Below, piece after piece: positions 18,423 to 27,507 of a stretch of 64,000 bases of DNA; position 1 is the first letter of the stretch; the number at the start of each line of letters is the position of its first letter. The stretch is from Cedecea davisae DSM 4568. Its GTDB lineage: Bacteria > Pseudomonadota > Gammaproteobacteria > Enterobacterales > Enterobacteriaceae. The stretch spans positions 1,552,031 to 1,616,030 of the forward strand of contig NZ_KE161030.1 of assembly GCF_000412335.2 (NCBI RefSeq), in the 5' to 3' direction. Below the pieces are notes generated by a model. That model had not been told where the DNA came from. It saw only the letters and a list, made by a program, of their open reading frames with translations, and did no database searches. The position numbers were made by a program, and so were the translations under genes.

Positions 18423-19542
18423 CGGCCAGTACAACCTCCCAGCTTTCAACCCAGGTCACCGCCATTTTTTGATCCAGCGAATGGTCGAAGTCCGGGTCGT
18501 CTTCGTTAAAGAACTCGCTCACCATCACCATTTTGCCGTTTTCCAGCTCCACAGTGGACTCAAGCGTCATACCTTTATAGTTACGTTCGCGCACGTAGCC
18601 TATCAGCCCGTCGGCCTCGGTTGTGCCGTTAATCTCCTCAACGCGCAAATCTTCCGGGCGCAGCAGCACCTTGAGGTTTTGCCCCGGCGTAACCGGCTTG
18701 CTGACGAAGATATGGCACTCGCGGCCTTCAACGTTGGCGAGCACGCGCTGGTCATCCGTGCGCTCCACCACCGTGGCGTCGAAAATATTGATCTCGCCAA
18801 TAAAACTGGCAACGAACAGGTTCTTCGGCTCCTCGTAAATCTCTCTTGGCGTACCGTCCTGCTCAATTTTGCCGTCGCGCATTACCACGATGCGGTCCGA
18901 CATGGTCAGGGCTTCTTCCTGATCGTGCGTGACAAACACAAAGGTAATGCCAAGCTTACGCTGGAGGGCTTTCAGCTCGTTCTGCATTTGCTTGCGCAGC
19001 TTGTAGTCCAGCGCCGAGAGCGATTCGTCGAGCAATAGCAGGCGAGGTTTATTCACCACCGCGCGGGCAATGGCAACGCGCTGCTGCTGGCCGCCGGAAA
19101 GCTGGTTCGGTTTGCGCCGGGCAAACTCTTCGAGCTGAACCATTTTCAGGGCATCGGTCACGCGGGGCGTGATTTCCGCCGTGGGCGTTTTTTGCATCCT
19201 CAGGCCGAAGGCGACGTTTTCAAACACCGTCATATGCGGGAACAGAGCATAGCTCTGGAACACGGTATTAACGTGGCGATGCTCGGCAGGAACGTGGGTG
19301 ATGTCTTGATTGTCGAGCGTTATCTGGCCGGAGTCGGTGCTTTCCAGCCCCGCTATAAGGCGCAATACGGTGGTTTTGCCGCAGCCTGAAGGGCCGAGCA
19401 GCGTCAGGAATTCACCATGATTGATGGTGAGAGAGAAGTCAGAAATTACAGATTTACCATCAAAGCTCTTAGCGACCCCGGCCAGGTTGACCAGCGTCGA
19501 GCGCGAACGTTGCTGTTTATTCAATTTTTTACGCTGTCCCAT
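18406..19542 (-). CDS. potA: Spermidine/putrescine ABC transporter ATPase PotA
   Basis: ATPase of the polyamine importer, 378 residues as in E. coli. Walker [10 protein letters not shown], signature [14 protein letters not shown], Walker [13 protein letters not shown] and HDQEEALT are seen. The C-terminal TOBE-like regulatory domain ([15 protein letters not shown]) is complete. It is the first gene of potABCD; the 295-bp gap to the divergent pepT must hold promoters for both, though I could not fix them. Confidence 0.97.
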   Translation of the reverse strand: MGQRKKLNKQQRSRSTLVNLAGVAKSFDGKSVISDFSLTINHGEFLTLLGPSGCGKTTVLRLIAGLESTDSGQITLDNQDITHVPAEHRHVNTVFQSYALFPHMTVFENVAFGLRMQKTPTAEITPRVTDALKMVQLEEFARRKPNQLSGGQQQRVAIARAVVNKPRLLLLDESLSALDYKLRKQMQNELKALQRKLGITFVFVTHDQEEALTMSDRIVVMRDGKIEQDGTPREIYEEPKNLFVASFIGEINIFDATVVERTDDQRVLANVEGRECHIFVSKPVTPGQNLKVLLRPEDLRVEEINGTTEADGLIGYVRERNYKGMTLESTVELENGKMVMVSEFFNEDDPDFDHSLDQKMAVTWVESWEVVLADEELA

Positions 19543-19837
19543 AAATAACGTATCCGAAAGCGGGGATACGGGGTTTGTGATTAACCACCTTGGGTTTTGG
19601 CACGTTGAGTGAGGGCAAGGATTCTACGGCAAAGAGGAGGTAATCGCCAATCCCGCGATGGAGAAAGCAGGCCCGAAATCGGCGGTTATTTTCTCTTGTT
19701 AAGGGTAGGTTGATAACACGGCATTGTTACAAACGCGATAAACTATTTTTCCCGTAACCCATTAAAAGTGACCTGACGCAATATCTGCCCGTTGCGGCTT
19801 ATTGATAATTGGTGTCACAAAAAACGAGGGTGGCTAA

Positions 19838-21064
19838 ATGGATAAATTACTTGAGCGCTTTTTGCAGTATGTCTCTCTGGATACACAATCCAAACCCGGC
19901 GTTAAGCAGGTGCCGAGCACGGAAGGGCAATGGAGGCTTCTGCGTCTGTTAAAGGAACAGCTGGAGCAGATGGGGCTGGTGGACGTCACGCTCAGCGACC
20001 ACGGCACGGTGATGGGCACGCTGCCTGCGAATATTACGCACCGCGTTCCGGCGATTGGTTTTATCTCCCACGTTGATACTGCTCCGGACTTTACCGGGAA
20101 AAACGTTAACCCGCAGATAGTCGAAAACTACCGAGGGGGCGATATTGCCCTGGGCATTGGGGACGAAATTCTTTCCCCGGTGATGTTCCCGGTGCTCCAC
20201 CAGTTGATGGGGCAAACGCTCATCACCACGGACGGCAAAACCCTGTTGGGCGCGGACGACAAAGCAGGCGTGGCCGAAATCATGACCGCCCTGGCGGTGC
20301 TTAAAGAGAAGAACATTCCGCACGGCGATATTCGCGTAGCGTTCACGCCGGATGAAGAAGTCGGCAAAGGCGCGCATTTCTTCGACGTGGAAGCCTTTAA
20401 CGCCGAATGGGCGTACACCGTGGACGGCGGCGGAGTAGGCGAGCTGGAGTCGGAGAACTTTAATGCCGCTTCGGTCACTATCAAAATCGTCGGGAATAAC
20501 GTCCACCCCGGCACGGCAAAAGGCGTGATGGTTAACGCCCTGTCGCTGGCGGCGCGTATTCATGCCGAAGTCCCGGCGGACGAAAGCCCGGAATGCACCG
20601 AAGGCTATGAAGGTTTCTACCACCTGAACACCATGAAAGGCTCGGTTGACCGCGCCGAGATGCATTACATCATCCGTGACTTCGACCGCGAGCAGTTCGA
20701 AGCCCGCAAACGCAAAATGATGGAAATAGCCAAAAAGGTCGGCAAAGGCCTGCACCCGGACTGTTATATAGAGCTGGTAATAGAAGACAGCTATTACAAC
20801 ATGCGCGAGAAAGTGGCCGAGCACCCTTATATTGTTGAAGTCGCCCAGCAGGCAATGCGCGACTGCAATATAGAGCCGATTATGAAGCCCATCCGCGGCG
20901 GCACGGACGGCGCACAGCTCTCCTTTAAAGGCCTGCCGTGCCCTAACCTGTTCACCGGCGGCTATAACTACCACGGCAAACACGAGTTCGTGACCCTGGA
21001 AGGAATGGAGAAGGCAGTGGCGGTTATTGTCCGTATTGCTGAATTGACGGCTAAGAAAGACTAA
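19838..21064 (+). CDS. pepT: Peptidase T (aminotripeptidase)
   Basis: Zinc aminopeptidase that cleaves the N-terminal residue from tripeptides, in the M20 family; 408 residues as in E. coli. Metal-ligand regions are visible: [42 protein letters not shown] and the C-terminal [11 protein letters not shown] strong terminator follows. In E. coli the next gene is roxA; here a 3.8-kb accessory patch intervenes. Confidence 0.97.
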   Translation: MDKLLERFLQYVSLDTQSKPGVKQVPSTEGQWRLLRLLKEQLEQMGLVDVTLSDHGTVMGTLPANITHRVPAIGFISHVDTAPDFTGKNVNPQIVENYRGGDIALGIGDEILSPVMFPVLHQLMGQTLITTDGKTLLGADDKAGVAEIMTALAVLKEKNIPHGDIRVAFTPDEEVGKGAHFFDVEAFNAEWAYTVDGGGVGELESENFNAASVTIKIVGNNVHPGTAKGVMVNALSLAARIHAEVPADESPECTEGYEGFYHLNTMKGSVDRAEMHYIIRDFDREQFEARKRKMMEIAKKVGKGLHPDCYIELVIEDSYYNMREKVAEHPYIVEVAQQAMRDCNIEPIMKPIRGGTDGAQLSFKGLPCPNLFTGGYNYHGKHEFVTLEGMEKAVAVIVRIAELTAKKD

Positions 21065-21090
21065 ATCGGCTGAGAACTACTAATTATGGG

Positions 21091-21113
21091 AGGGGCTTTT
21101 GGCCCCTTTTTTT
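21091..21113 (+). terminator. Intrinsic terminator after pepT
   Basis: AGGGGC (21091-21096) and GCCCCT (21102-21107) form a short GC-rich hairpin followed by a run of T residues, a classic rho-independent terminator 26 bases past the pepT stop. Confidence 0.85.
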
Positions 21114-21217
21114 ATTATTGTTGGTTGTGGCTTTGAGCTGTTCTCCATTATTTTATTCAGAACGCTGTTTGCAATGTCTGTAGCTTGCTCATAGCGTATT
21201 TCCGGGTCGGTTAGCTT

Positions 21218-21241
21218 GTCTGCTTTGTGCCAGAAGCGGGC
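21218..21241. repeat. 24-bp hairpin repeat, left copy
   Basis: GTCTGCT and AGCGGGC arms around TTGTGCCAGA. It matches a second copy at 22537-22560 at most positions. The two copies lie on either side of the HNH gene. Confidence 0.6.
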
Positions 21242-21357
21242 CTTGCTGAAGGAAACAGATAATAATAAATGGGTTGAGCTGGTTACCCTGACTACAGTTT
21301 TGCAATTATGATAAAGTGTTGGCCAACGCGTAATAGTAATTCAAATAGGGATTGGCA

Positions 21358-22266
21358 GTGAGGGACGATTTCTCAAACAAAATTAAACAGAGGTTGGCCG
21401 AACGCGTAGCATGGCTTTGCTCCAATCCCGATTGCAGAGTTGTGACTGTTGGGCCCCATACAGATCCTACAAAGCGAGTTAATGTTGGACAGGCATGCCA
21501 TATTGAAGCCGCATCTGAAGGTGGCCCCCGCTACAACAAGGAAATGCAAAAAGATCAAAGATGCTCTTTTGACAACGGTATTTGGCTTTGCTCTATCCAT
21601 GCAAAAGAAATTGATGTAGATCCAGACCGCTTCTCTGTAGAGCTTCTTCGTAAATGGAAGCTTACAGCTGAACAGTATGCGCTGAGTAAAGTAGGCAAAG
21701 CGAGATATGATGTATCTCAGGATGTCTTTACGGAAAATGTAAATCGCCATCGTGAACTTTTTTCAGGTATTCGTGATATTGAATATTTCAGTTTATATAG
21801 GGACTCAAATGATAAATGCTTCACTTTGCGCGGTGTTGGGCCTTTAAATATAATCGTAAAAGATCGTAGAATAGATATCTTTTTTAAAGATTTATTCAAT
21901 CCCATCAAATATAGAAATGATTCTTACATAGGATTAATATGCTTGCCAGTAAAGGAATTAATTGATTATGTAGTATTATCTCACGAGTTTGATGAAACAA
22001 TTGAGTCCTTTAATATGACATTTAACTTTAGTCCAAACTCGTTGAATGAAATGTATTTTTCGATCCACACGGACACGGTTAACGTTAATCCACACATGGA
22101 TGGTATTAGTTATTATGGCGATTACACAGTAGAGAAGGATGAATTAATAGATGATTTAAGTAGAGCTATACCTCCTTATCGGCAGGACATTTACCTTAAG
22201 ATTATTGTAGCAATGTACAACATTTACCGACGAATTGTAACATTCAAAACAGAAGGATTTACTTAA
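21358..22266 (+). CDS. HNH-type zinc-finger/nuclease-domain protein of unknown role
   Basis: About 302 residues. The N-terminal 110 residues follow a conserved HNH-like pattern: CSNPDC, then NVGQACHIEAASEGGPRYN, then NGIWLCSIHAKEIDVD and LLRKWKLTAEQYA. Similar domains sit at the N-terminus of many bacterial proteins linked to defence loci, but the usual paired His near the second zinc knuckle reads SIHA here. Residues 120-302 are AT-rich in code and match nothing I know. I prefer GTG at 21358 because AGGG (21347-21350) gives a 7-base spacing; a TTG at 21352 is too close. It has its own composition, flanking repeats and no homologue between pepT and roxA in E. coli, so it is probably acquired. 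The actual enzymatic activity is not shown. Confidence 0.7.
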   Translation: MRDDFSNKIKQRLAERVAWLCSNPDCRVVTVGPHTDPTKRVNVGQACHIEAASEGGPRYNKEMQKDQRCSFDNGIWLCSIHAKEIDVDPDRFSVELLRKWKLTAEQYALSKVGKARYDVSQDVFTENVNRHRELFSGIRDIEYFSLYRDSNDKCFTLRGVGPLNIIVKDRRIDIFFKDLFNPIKYRNDSYIGLICLPVKELIDYVVLSHEFDETIESFNMTFNFSPNSLNEMYFSIHTDTVNVNPHMDGISYYGDYTVEKDELIDDLSRAIPPYRQDIYLKIIVAMYNIYRRIVTFKTEGFT

Positions 22267-22489
22267 TTTTTTGTGAACTGTAAGCCACGCGAAGCATTTA
22301 ATCAAAGTTAAATATTTTATAATTTACTTTTGTCTTCAAAAAAATAGATTGAGCCGTGAACTAATACTTTGCAGATCTTATATACTATATTATATACCGC
22401 AATGGTATATATCTTATCTATGAAAGTGCAACGGATGGCCAGATCCTCGCCGATCTTAGCATGGTAGTATTTACTAATACATCAAGAAG

Positions 22490-22523
22490 CGAACTTCCGC
22501 TTCTTGCTCACAGCGGACCTTCA
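22490..22523. repeat. Short dispersed repeat, copy 1
   Basis: Starts CGAACTTCCGC and ends GCTCACAGCGGACCTTCA. It is repeated with a few changes at 23691-23723. The two copies bracket the DUF2726 gene and the truncated HNH gene. Confidence 0.65.
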
Positions 22524-22536
22524 CCCCAGTAAACTC

Positions 22537-22560
22537 GTCCGCTCAGTGCCAGGAGCGGAC
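22537..22560. repeat. 24-bp hairpin repeat, right copy
   Basis: GTCCGCT (22537-22543) pairs perfectly with AGCGGAC (22554-22560). This is the better-paired partner of the copy at 21218-21241. Confidence 0.65.
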
Positions 22561-22597
22561 GAAGCCCAGAGAGTGGTGATGGTACGGCGGTATTGTA

Positions 22598-22614
22598 GGC
22601 GTTTTACCGAACGG
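22598..22614. repeat. 17-bp repeat, copy 1
   Basis: GGCGTTTTACCGAACGG is present identically at 23307-23323, in the same orientation, just beyond each end of the DUF2726 gene. Confidence 0.65.
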
Positions 22615-22686
22615 AGGGTAAGGACGTAAAAAAACCGCCTGGCGGGGGTCAATGCGATAAATTTCCCATCAACTATTAATTATTAG

Positions 22687-23250
22687 TCATAAATAATTAA
22701 ATCTAATATCTTCCAAGAAATAGTCCAATTTTTTTTCGTCACAAGCATCTTTATTAGTTATACGAAAAATTTTAATACCTGCATTCTCTAATGCCTTGTT
22801 TTTGAACTCATCCTTTCTTGCGGAATATGATTTTTTGTGTTCTTCCCCATCCACTTCGATTACACAGAGAGGATATCCAGTTTTATTTGAAATAACGAAA
22901 TCAACACTAAGTAAGTTTATTAAATTGAAAATGGCATACTTTTCTTCCTCGCCTTGAAAGAACGTAGGGAAATCTATTTTAAACTGAGGAATTTTAGAGC
23001 TATCAATATCTACCAACCGGATAAGCTGAACCTGGCTAAATATAAGATAGTTAGGGAGTTTCTTAATGGCCGCATCGAGAAAATCACGCTCTATTTTAGA
23101 CAAAAAAATCGTTCTCTTTGTCGGTAATGTTTCAACCAGTTTTGTCGGCAAGTCACTATACAAATTTTCGTATTCTTCCCACTCAGCCTCTGAAGATGGT
23201 GTCAATGATATAGCAATACTTTTTCCATTAATTTTGGGATTGAAAGCCAT
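22687..23250 (-). CDS. DUF2726-type putative nuclease-fold protein
   Basis: 187 residues ending in a DUF2726-like domain, which is related in pattern to the PD-(D/E)XK and Vsr-type nuclease fold. Visible are the acidic beta-strand motif VDFVISNKTGYPLCVIEVDG, then EHKKSYSARKDEFKNKALENAGI, then IKIFRIT. The VDF Asp and the E-V-D of VIEVDG sit where the metal-binding residues of this fold usually lie. The N-terminal 60 residues are not recognised. The start at ATG 23250 has GAGG upstream at good spacing. The gene is AT-rich and flanked by identical 17-bp repeats. Nuclease activity is inferred from the family, not shown. Confidence 0.65.
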   Translation of the reverse strand: MAFNPKINGKSIAISLTPSSEAEWEEYENLYSDLPTKLVETLPTKRTIFLSKIERDFLDAAIKKLPNYLIFSQVQLIRLVDIDSSKIPQFKIDFPTFFQGEEEKYAIFNLINLLSVDFVISNKTGYPLCVIEVDGEEHKKSYSARKDEFKNKALENAGIKIFRITNKDACDEKKLDYFLEDIRFNYL

Positions 23251-23306
23251 TATGCTTGCCTCTGATTTTATTGTTAATAGTCTAACTTATATATATAATA
23301 AATATT

Positions 23307-23323
23307 GGCGTTTTACCGAACGG
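23307..23323. repeat. 17-bp repeat, copy 2
   Basis: Identical to the copy at 22598-22614. It abuts the point where the HNH-like gene at 23341 stops abruptly, so it may mark a recombination junction. Confidence 0.65.
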
Positions 23324-23340
23324 GGGCGTACTGGTAAACA

Positions 23341-23562
23341 TCAGAGTACGGAAATTAGCTCAAACTCCTCAGCAGGCCATTTTTCGCGGTGGGACTCAGT
23401 ATCACCATGAAGAATGACATGTACTATTTGAGCTATATACTTATCACCACCGATCTCTGCTGGGAAAAGTGGCTTAAGACAATCTGGTTTCTGACAATGA
23501 CCTACCGATGCCGAAATCAACCGCAATTTGGTTTCGTTTGGAATACTTTTCCGAATAGCCAT
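23341..23562 (-). pseudogene. Truncated HNH-domain gene
   Basis: From ATG 23562 the frame reads MAIRKSIPNETKLRLISASV, then HCQKPDC and KYIAQIVHVILHGD, the first half of a common HNH domain (CxxxxC then I-x-x-I-x-H). It then degenerates to ESHREKWPAEEF and stops after about 73 residues, before the second half (the expected LLCPxCH region). The stop lies close to the 17-bp repeat. It is best read as a remnant of a second HNH gene; a functional short protein is less likely. Confidence 0.6.
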
Positions 23563-24182
23563 AATTGATTCCAAGGGCTTGGTTGAAAGAATGTAAATAT
23601 ACTGTACTACAGCTGAAATTGCATACAATTGACACGCCTCATATTGCACTGAGATTTTAATCAAGTTTTATTCCATGTTGATAACAATTTCGAACTTCCG
23701 CACCTCGCTCACAGCGGACCTTCAGTTCTGTTATACCATCGGCTGGTTGCTCAAAGTACATCTCGATCCCCACTCTAAATAATCAAAACAAACAATATCA
23801 ATAACAAATAACCCCATCTACCAATTCTGGTAGCCAAGATCTCTGTAAAGCCCGGTGCCCAAGAGGGAGGTACAAGCCGGAATCATAGCAAACCCAGCAA
23901 GAATATATCCGTCACTAAAATATCGCTAAAGAGACTAGGGTCCTTTTTCAGAAGTAGAAATCACGCCAGAAATATAAGCAGCAAGAATTTGGAATCAATC
24001 TCGCAATTATCAAATAAACCGAAAAAGGAATAAGGAAATGTAACGAGGTTTCCAGTTATCACGTTTTCGGGATCTCCCTCGAATTTTCAAGGTTTCCAAT
24101 AATTTAGCAATCCCATACTGTTGACTTATCCAGTGATAAGTAAGAGGGTGATAGGGCAATTTAAGGTAGTGAATATAGAGTC
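23563..24182. other. AT-rich stretch without recognisable genes
   Basis: Apart from the repeat copy at 23691-23723 I see no gene. A 71-codon minus-strand frame (24010-24225) has an unlikely composition and no ribosome site I trust. Confidence 0.45.
23691..23723. repeat. Short dispersed repeat, copy 2
   Basis: CGAACTTCCGC, then CTCACAGCGGACCTTCA; pairs with the copy at 22490-22523. Confidence 0.65.
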
Positions 24183-24215
24183 GCCCCCGAATGGTGCAGC
24201 AACACCAAACGAGGG
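24183..24215 (+). promoter_or_regulatory. Structured leader before the 24249 gene
   Basis: An inner GGTG/CACC hairpin (24193-24196 with 24203-24206) is extended by a near-complementary outer pair CCCCCG/CGAGGG. It lies about 35 bases before the start codon. The layout resembles leaders of small genes in P4-like prophages, but this is only a resemblance. Confidence 0.35.
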
Positions 24216-24248
24216 CTAACCACAACGTAACTAAACAGGAGTCACGCT

Positions 24249-24779
24249 ATGGCTGGTGCCGATAGTAACACATTTATCCACCCGGAAATCAAAGATGATC
24301 AAAAGCTTATGGCCGGAGATATTACAGCTTTATTAAAAACGCCGCTGGGCGCAACGGACGATTTATTTCATGTGCTGAATGTTTGCCGCTGCTGGGCCGG
24401 TGAATTAATCGAAACAGATAACCACGTTGAATATATCGCCCTGTGTGGGCGTCTGCTGGCGGGGTTTAATGTGCTGAGGGCAGTGTTAGATAACCCGCTG
24501 CCGCAATACCTTATTGAGCAGCTAACGGTAGAAGAAGGGCAGCTAGATAAGCTCCGCACCCCGCTGGAAACAGAGTCAGAAACCCTCTGCGATTATTGTT
24601 CCGCCTTAACCATGGTGCTGCTGAACCAGGAGCTTTCAGCGGAGCAGCAGGTGCAAATAACGGACCTGTTATATGAAGTGTTCGGCATGCTGGAAGAAGA
24701 TTTAAAAGCGCCGCGGTTCGTGCGCACGAAGAAAGGGCTGGCAATGATAGACGGTGGCGTGTTGCCGGGTCTTCATTAA
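24249..24779 (+). CDS. Uncharacterised 176-aa protein, possible prophage remnant gene
   Basis: Mostly helical, acidic protein with no signal peptide, membrane segment or motif I recognise (start MAGADSNTFIHPEIKDDQKL, end MIDGGVLPGLH). CAGGAG upstream at 7-base spacing supports the ATG. Composition is closer to the core genome than the preceding 3 kb. It converges on roxA with a shared terminator between. The structured leader and insertion at a variable site suggest a phage-derived origin; function unknown. Confidence 0.6.
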   Translation: MAGADSNTFIHPEIKDDQKLMAGDITALLKTPLGATDDLFHVLNVCRCWAGELIETDNHVEYIALCGRLLAGFNVLRAVLDNPLPQYLIEQLTVEEGQLDKLRTPLETESETLCDYCSALTMVLLNQELSAEQQVQITDLLYEVFGMLEEDLKAPRFVRTKKGLAMIDGGVLPGLH

Positions 24780-24788
24780 GCAGAAGCG

Positions 24789-24832
24789 TCCCGCCTTCTC
24801 AGCCGGCAAGCGGCGTTGGTGAGAAGGCGGGA
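24789..24832. terminator. Bidirectional stem-loop between the 24249 gene and roxA
   Basis: A perfect 13-bp stem TCCCGCCTTCTCA (24789-24801) with TGAGAAGGCGGGA (24820-24832), with an extra GCCG/CGGC pairing in the loop. It sits between convergent genes, 9 bases from one stop and 11 from the other. Confidence 0.7.
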
Positions 24833-24842
24833 GAGCAGGGCG

Positions 24843-25964
24843 TTAGTCTTCGAAGAACCAGTAGCCGCTGTTCACCAGAGCGGCCAGCGTCGCCAGGAAG
24901 GAAGGATCTTCCAGCGCGTCGCCAAATTTCTCCGCATCCAGCTTAATGTGGCTTGCCAGGGCTTCTACCGCCGGGCGGTGCGGGCTGTCCAGCTTCTCGC
25001 CGTTAACGTAAACCTCACCGGCAATGCGCAGCACGCGCAGGCCGCCAAGGCGAACCAGGGAATCACCCTGCTGGAGTGCGTCGTAAATCTCATCCGGCTG
25101 GTAAGGCGGCTCCGGCGGGGCCACATCCAGCTCGTGGCGGGACTGGGTAATAAACTCCCCGAACCAGCTGTTGAAGGTTTCCGGCTGGTTAACCATGTCC
25201 AGCATCATGCCACGCAGCTTATCCAGCTCCTGAGGCAGAACATCCGCCGGGTGCTGGCGCTCAGGAACATCCGGGTCGGTATAGCGCAGGCTGCCCAGCT
25301 CACGCTGCAACACGTAGTCGGCAAAACCGCTGATAAGCTCTCTGCCGCTGGGGGCACGGAAGCCAACCGAATAGTTCAGGGCATTCTCCAGGGAGTACCC
25401 CTCGTGCGGGAAACCCGGTGGAATATACAGAATGTCGCCAGGCTCCATCTCTTCGTCGATGATGGCGTCAAACGGCTCAACCTGGAGCAGGTCCGGGTGC
25501 GGGCAGTGCTGCTTCATGGCGACTTTTTCGCCCACGCGCCAGCGGCGGCGGCCTGTTCCCTGAATGATAAACACGTCGTACTGATCCAGGTGCGGGCCAA
25601 CGCCGCCGCCGGGAACAGAGAAAGAGATCATCAGGTCGTCAATGCGCCAGTCGGGCAGGGCGCGGAAGGGGCGCATCAGGGCGCTGGAAGGTTCGTGCCA
25701 GTTGTTCACCGCCTGCACCAGCAGCGACCAGTTGTTCTCGCCCAGGTGATCGTAGCTCTGGAACGGCCCGTGGCTGACCTGCCATTTCCCGCCCTGGTGG
25801 CTCACAAGGCGGCTGTCCACCTCGTTTTCCATGGCCAGGCCCGCCAGTTCGTCCGGTGAGATAGGGTCGATGAAGTTTTTAAAGCCACGTTTCAACACCA
25901 CCGGGCGTTTTTGCCAGTAGCGTTGGATAAAGTCGGGCCAGTTTAAATCCAGTTGGTAATCCAT
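24843..25964 (-). CDS. roxA: 50S ribosomal protein uL16 (L16) arginine 3-hydroxylase RoxA (YcfD)
   Basis: Fe(II)/2-oxoglutarate-dependent JmjC-type oxygenase that hydroxylates an arginine of ribosomal protein L16. 373 residues, exactly the E. coli length. The iron-binding HxD is seen in GPHLDQYDVF and the distal His in YIPPGFPHEGY. The C-terminal winged-helix-like region ends ALVNSGYWFFED. It is transcribed with phoQP upstream on the same strand, 73 bases from phoQ. Confidence 0.96.
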   Translation of the reverse strand: MDYQLDLNWPDFIQRYWQKRPVVLKRGFKNFIDPISPDELAGLAMENEVDSRLVSHQGGKWQVSHGPFQSYDHLGENNWSLLVQAVNNWHEPSSALMRPFRALPDWRIDDLMISFSVPGGGVGPHLDQYDVFIIQGTGRRRWRVGEKVAMKQHCPHPDLLQVEPFDAIIDEEMEPGDILYIPPGFPHEGYSLENALNYSVGFRAPSGRELISGFADYVLQRELGSLRYTDPDVPERQHPADVLPQELDKLRGMMLDMVNQPETFNSWFGEFITQSRHELDVAPPEPPYQPDEIYDALQQGDSLVRLGGLRVLRIAGEVYVNGEKLDSPHRPAVEALASHIKLDAEKFGDALEDPSFLATLAALVNSGYWFFED

Positions 25965-26037
25965 ATTGTTGTCTTCCTGCAGGTGGAGGAGCCTGACACG
26001 GATTATAACGGATGGCGGCCCGGCTTACGGGACTATT

Positions 26038-27507
26038 TCAATCCTCATCCTGTTCAGGCTGCTGGCGGGCGAAAATAACTTCCATTCTTGCGCCGCCGAG
26101 CGGGCTGGAGCTGGTCTGGATCTCGCCGCTGTACTGCTCCACGATTTCTCTGGCGACAGAAAGCCCCACGCCCTGGCCGGGGCGCAGCGTGTCGGCCCGC
26201 TGGCCGCGGTCAAAGACCATGGCTCGCTTGCTCTCCGGGATGCCGGGGCCGTCGTCTTCCACTATCAGGTGCAGCGAATCTTCGGTCTGGCGGGCGGTGA
26301 TTTCAACAAACTCAAGGCAGTATTTACAGGCGTTATCCAGCACGTTGCCCATGACTTCCATAAAGTCATTTTTCTCGCCGACGAAGGTAATTTCCGGCGA
26401 CACGTCCAGGGTGATGTTTACCCCTTTGCGCTGGTAAACCTTGTTCAGCGCCGAGCAGAGTTTGTCCAGCAGGGGGGCAACCGAATGCAGTTCGCGGCTC
26501 AGCAATGTGCTGTTGCCGCGCATGCTGGCGCGGTGCAGGTAATAGCCGATTTGCTGAGAAATACGGCTGATCTGCTCCAGCATCACCGGTTCGGCTTCCT
26601 CAACGTCCATCTTGTCGGTGCGCAGCGAACGCAGGGTGGACTGCAACACCGCCAGCGGCGTTTTCAGGCTGTGGGTTAAATCCGTCAGCGTGGTGCGGTA
26701 TTTATCGTGCCTGTCACGCTCGGTGCGCAGCAGCTGGTTAAGGTTACGCACCAGGCTCGTCAGCTCGCGGGTGGTTTCCGGGTTCAGGCTGTCGCGGTCG
26801 TGTTTTTCCAGCTCGCGCACTTCCTGGGCCAGCTCCTGAATAGGGCGCAGGCTCCACCAGGCTGCAAGCCACAGCAGAGGCACCACCAGTAACAGGTTGG
26901 CAAGCAGGACGTAAATAAACCAGCTCCAGACCATATAGGAGCGTTTAAGCTCGATAGGAATGGTATCCACAACCACCACGGTCAGGGCAGGCATGTGCGC
27001 GGTGGCCGGGTAGAGGTTAACCGCCACCGAGTGGGTCATTTCGTAGCCGTCGTCGCTTTCGTCGTCGTGCATGTCTTTTAGCTGGGCGAGGCGGTCTTTG
27101 TCGTTATCCAGCAGGGCGCTACTGGTGGCGAAGTCCGCTTCCAGTTCGTGGAAGCCGTTCCCGCTCAGCCACTCTTTCTGGATCTGCTGTACTACGTCCG
27201 GCACGTTGCGCTGCATCCACAGCAGCTTGCCGTGCTCGTCGTAAATCAGCGCCATGGTCGGGCTTTGCACGCTTACGTTCTCGGGCAGGTCAACCTGTAG
27301 TTTGCCGTCCTTCCAGCTGGCGAGGGTGTAGAACAGGTTGCTTTCGCCGCGCAGCAGCCTGAAGGTGGTTTTATCGAAGCTGACGCTGTAGCCCACCAGC
27401 GCAACCACGCCGTAGGCAAGAGACAGCACCATCACGACTGCTGCGGTAGCCAGCAAGAAGCGAACCCGCAGCGAGAGCGGCAGAATATGGCGAAAAATAT
27501 TTGGCAT
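26038..27507 (-). CDS. phoQ: Sensor histidine kinase PhoQ
   Basis: Inner-membrane sensor of low Mg2+, acid pH and cationic peptides; phosphorylates PhoP. 489 residues. Membrane segments lie at about 15-38 and 195-215 around a periplasmic sensor domain with an acidic patch ([16 protein letters not shown]). HAMP follows, then the H-box [16 protein letters not shown] with the phospho-acceptor His near residue 280, and ATP-binding N- and G-boxes ([35 protein letters not shown]). Its ATG directly follows the phoP stop codon, so the two are coupled. Confidence 0.97.
   Translation of the reverse strand: MPNIFRHILPLSLRVRFLLATAAVVMVLSLAYGVVALVGYSVSFDKTTFRLLRGESNLFYTLASWKDGKLQVDLPENVSVQSPTMALIYDEHGKLLWMQRNVPDVVQQIQKEWLSGNGFHELEADFATSSALLDNDKDRLAQLKDMHDDESDDGYEMTHSVAVNLYPATAHMPALTVVVVDTIPIELKRSYMVWSWFIYVLLANLLLVVPLLWLAAWWSLRPIQELAQEVRELEKHDRDSLNPETTRELTSLVRNLNQLLRTERDRHDKYRTTLTDLTHSLKTPLAVLQSTLRSLRTDKMDVEEAEPVMLEQISRISQQIGYYLHRASMRGNSTLLSRELHSVAPLLDKLCSALNKVYQRKGVNITLDVSPEITFVGEKNDFMEVMGNVLDNACKYCLEFVEITARQTEDSLHLIVEDDGPGIPESKRAMVFDRGQRADTLRPGQGVGLSVAREIVEQYSGEIQTSSSPLGGARMEVIFARQQPEQDED

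Larger units (their letters stand above)
22267..22686. other. Non-coding stretch with repeats between HNH gene and DUF2726 gene
   Basis: No gene found. It contains a perfect 8-bp hairpin TATATACC/GGTATATA (22391-22398 with 22404-22411) and copies of three short repeats also found elsewhere in this patch (22490-22523, 22537-22560, 22598-22614). Confidence 0.5.

Noticed and set aside
19800-19837. Possible FNR half-site (TTGATAATT) before pepT
   Set aside because: Only one half matches the palindromic consensus; E. coli knowledge alone does not support a call.
21081-21250. Minus-strand open frame containing DKLTDPEIRYEQATDIANSV
   Set aside because: Looks protein-like but has no usable start codon upstream, includes the pepT terminator and the hairpin repeat; left as non-coding.
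24010-24225. 71-codon minus-strand frame
   Set aside because: Odd composition, no good ribosome site, and it covers the structured leader of the gene at 24249.
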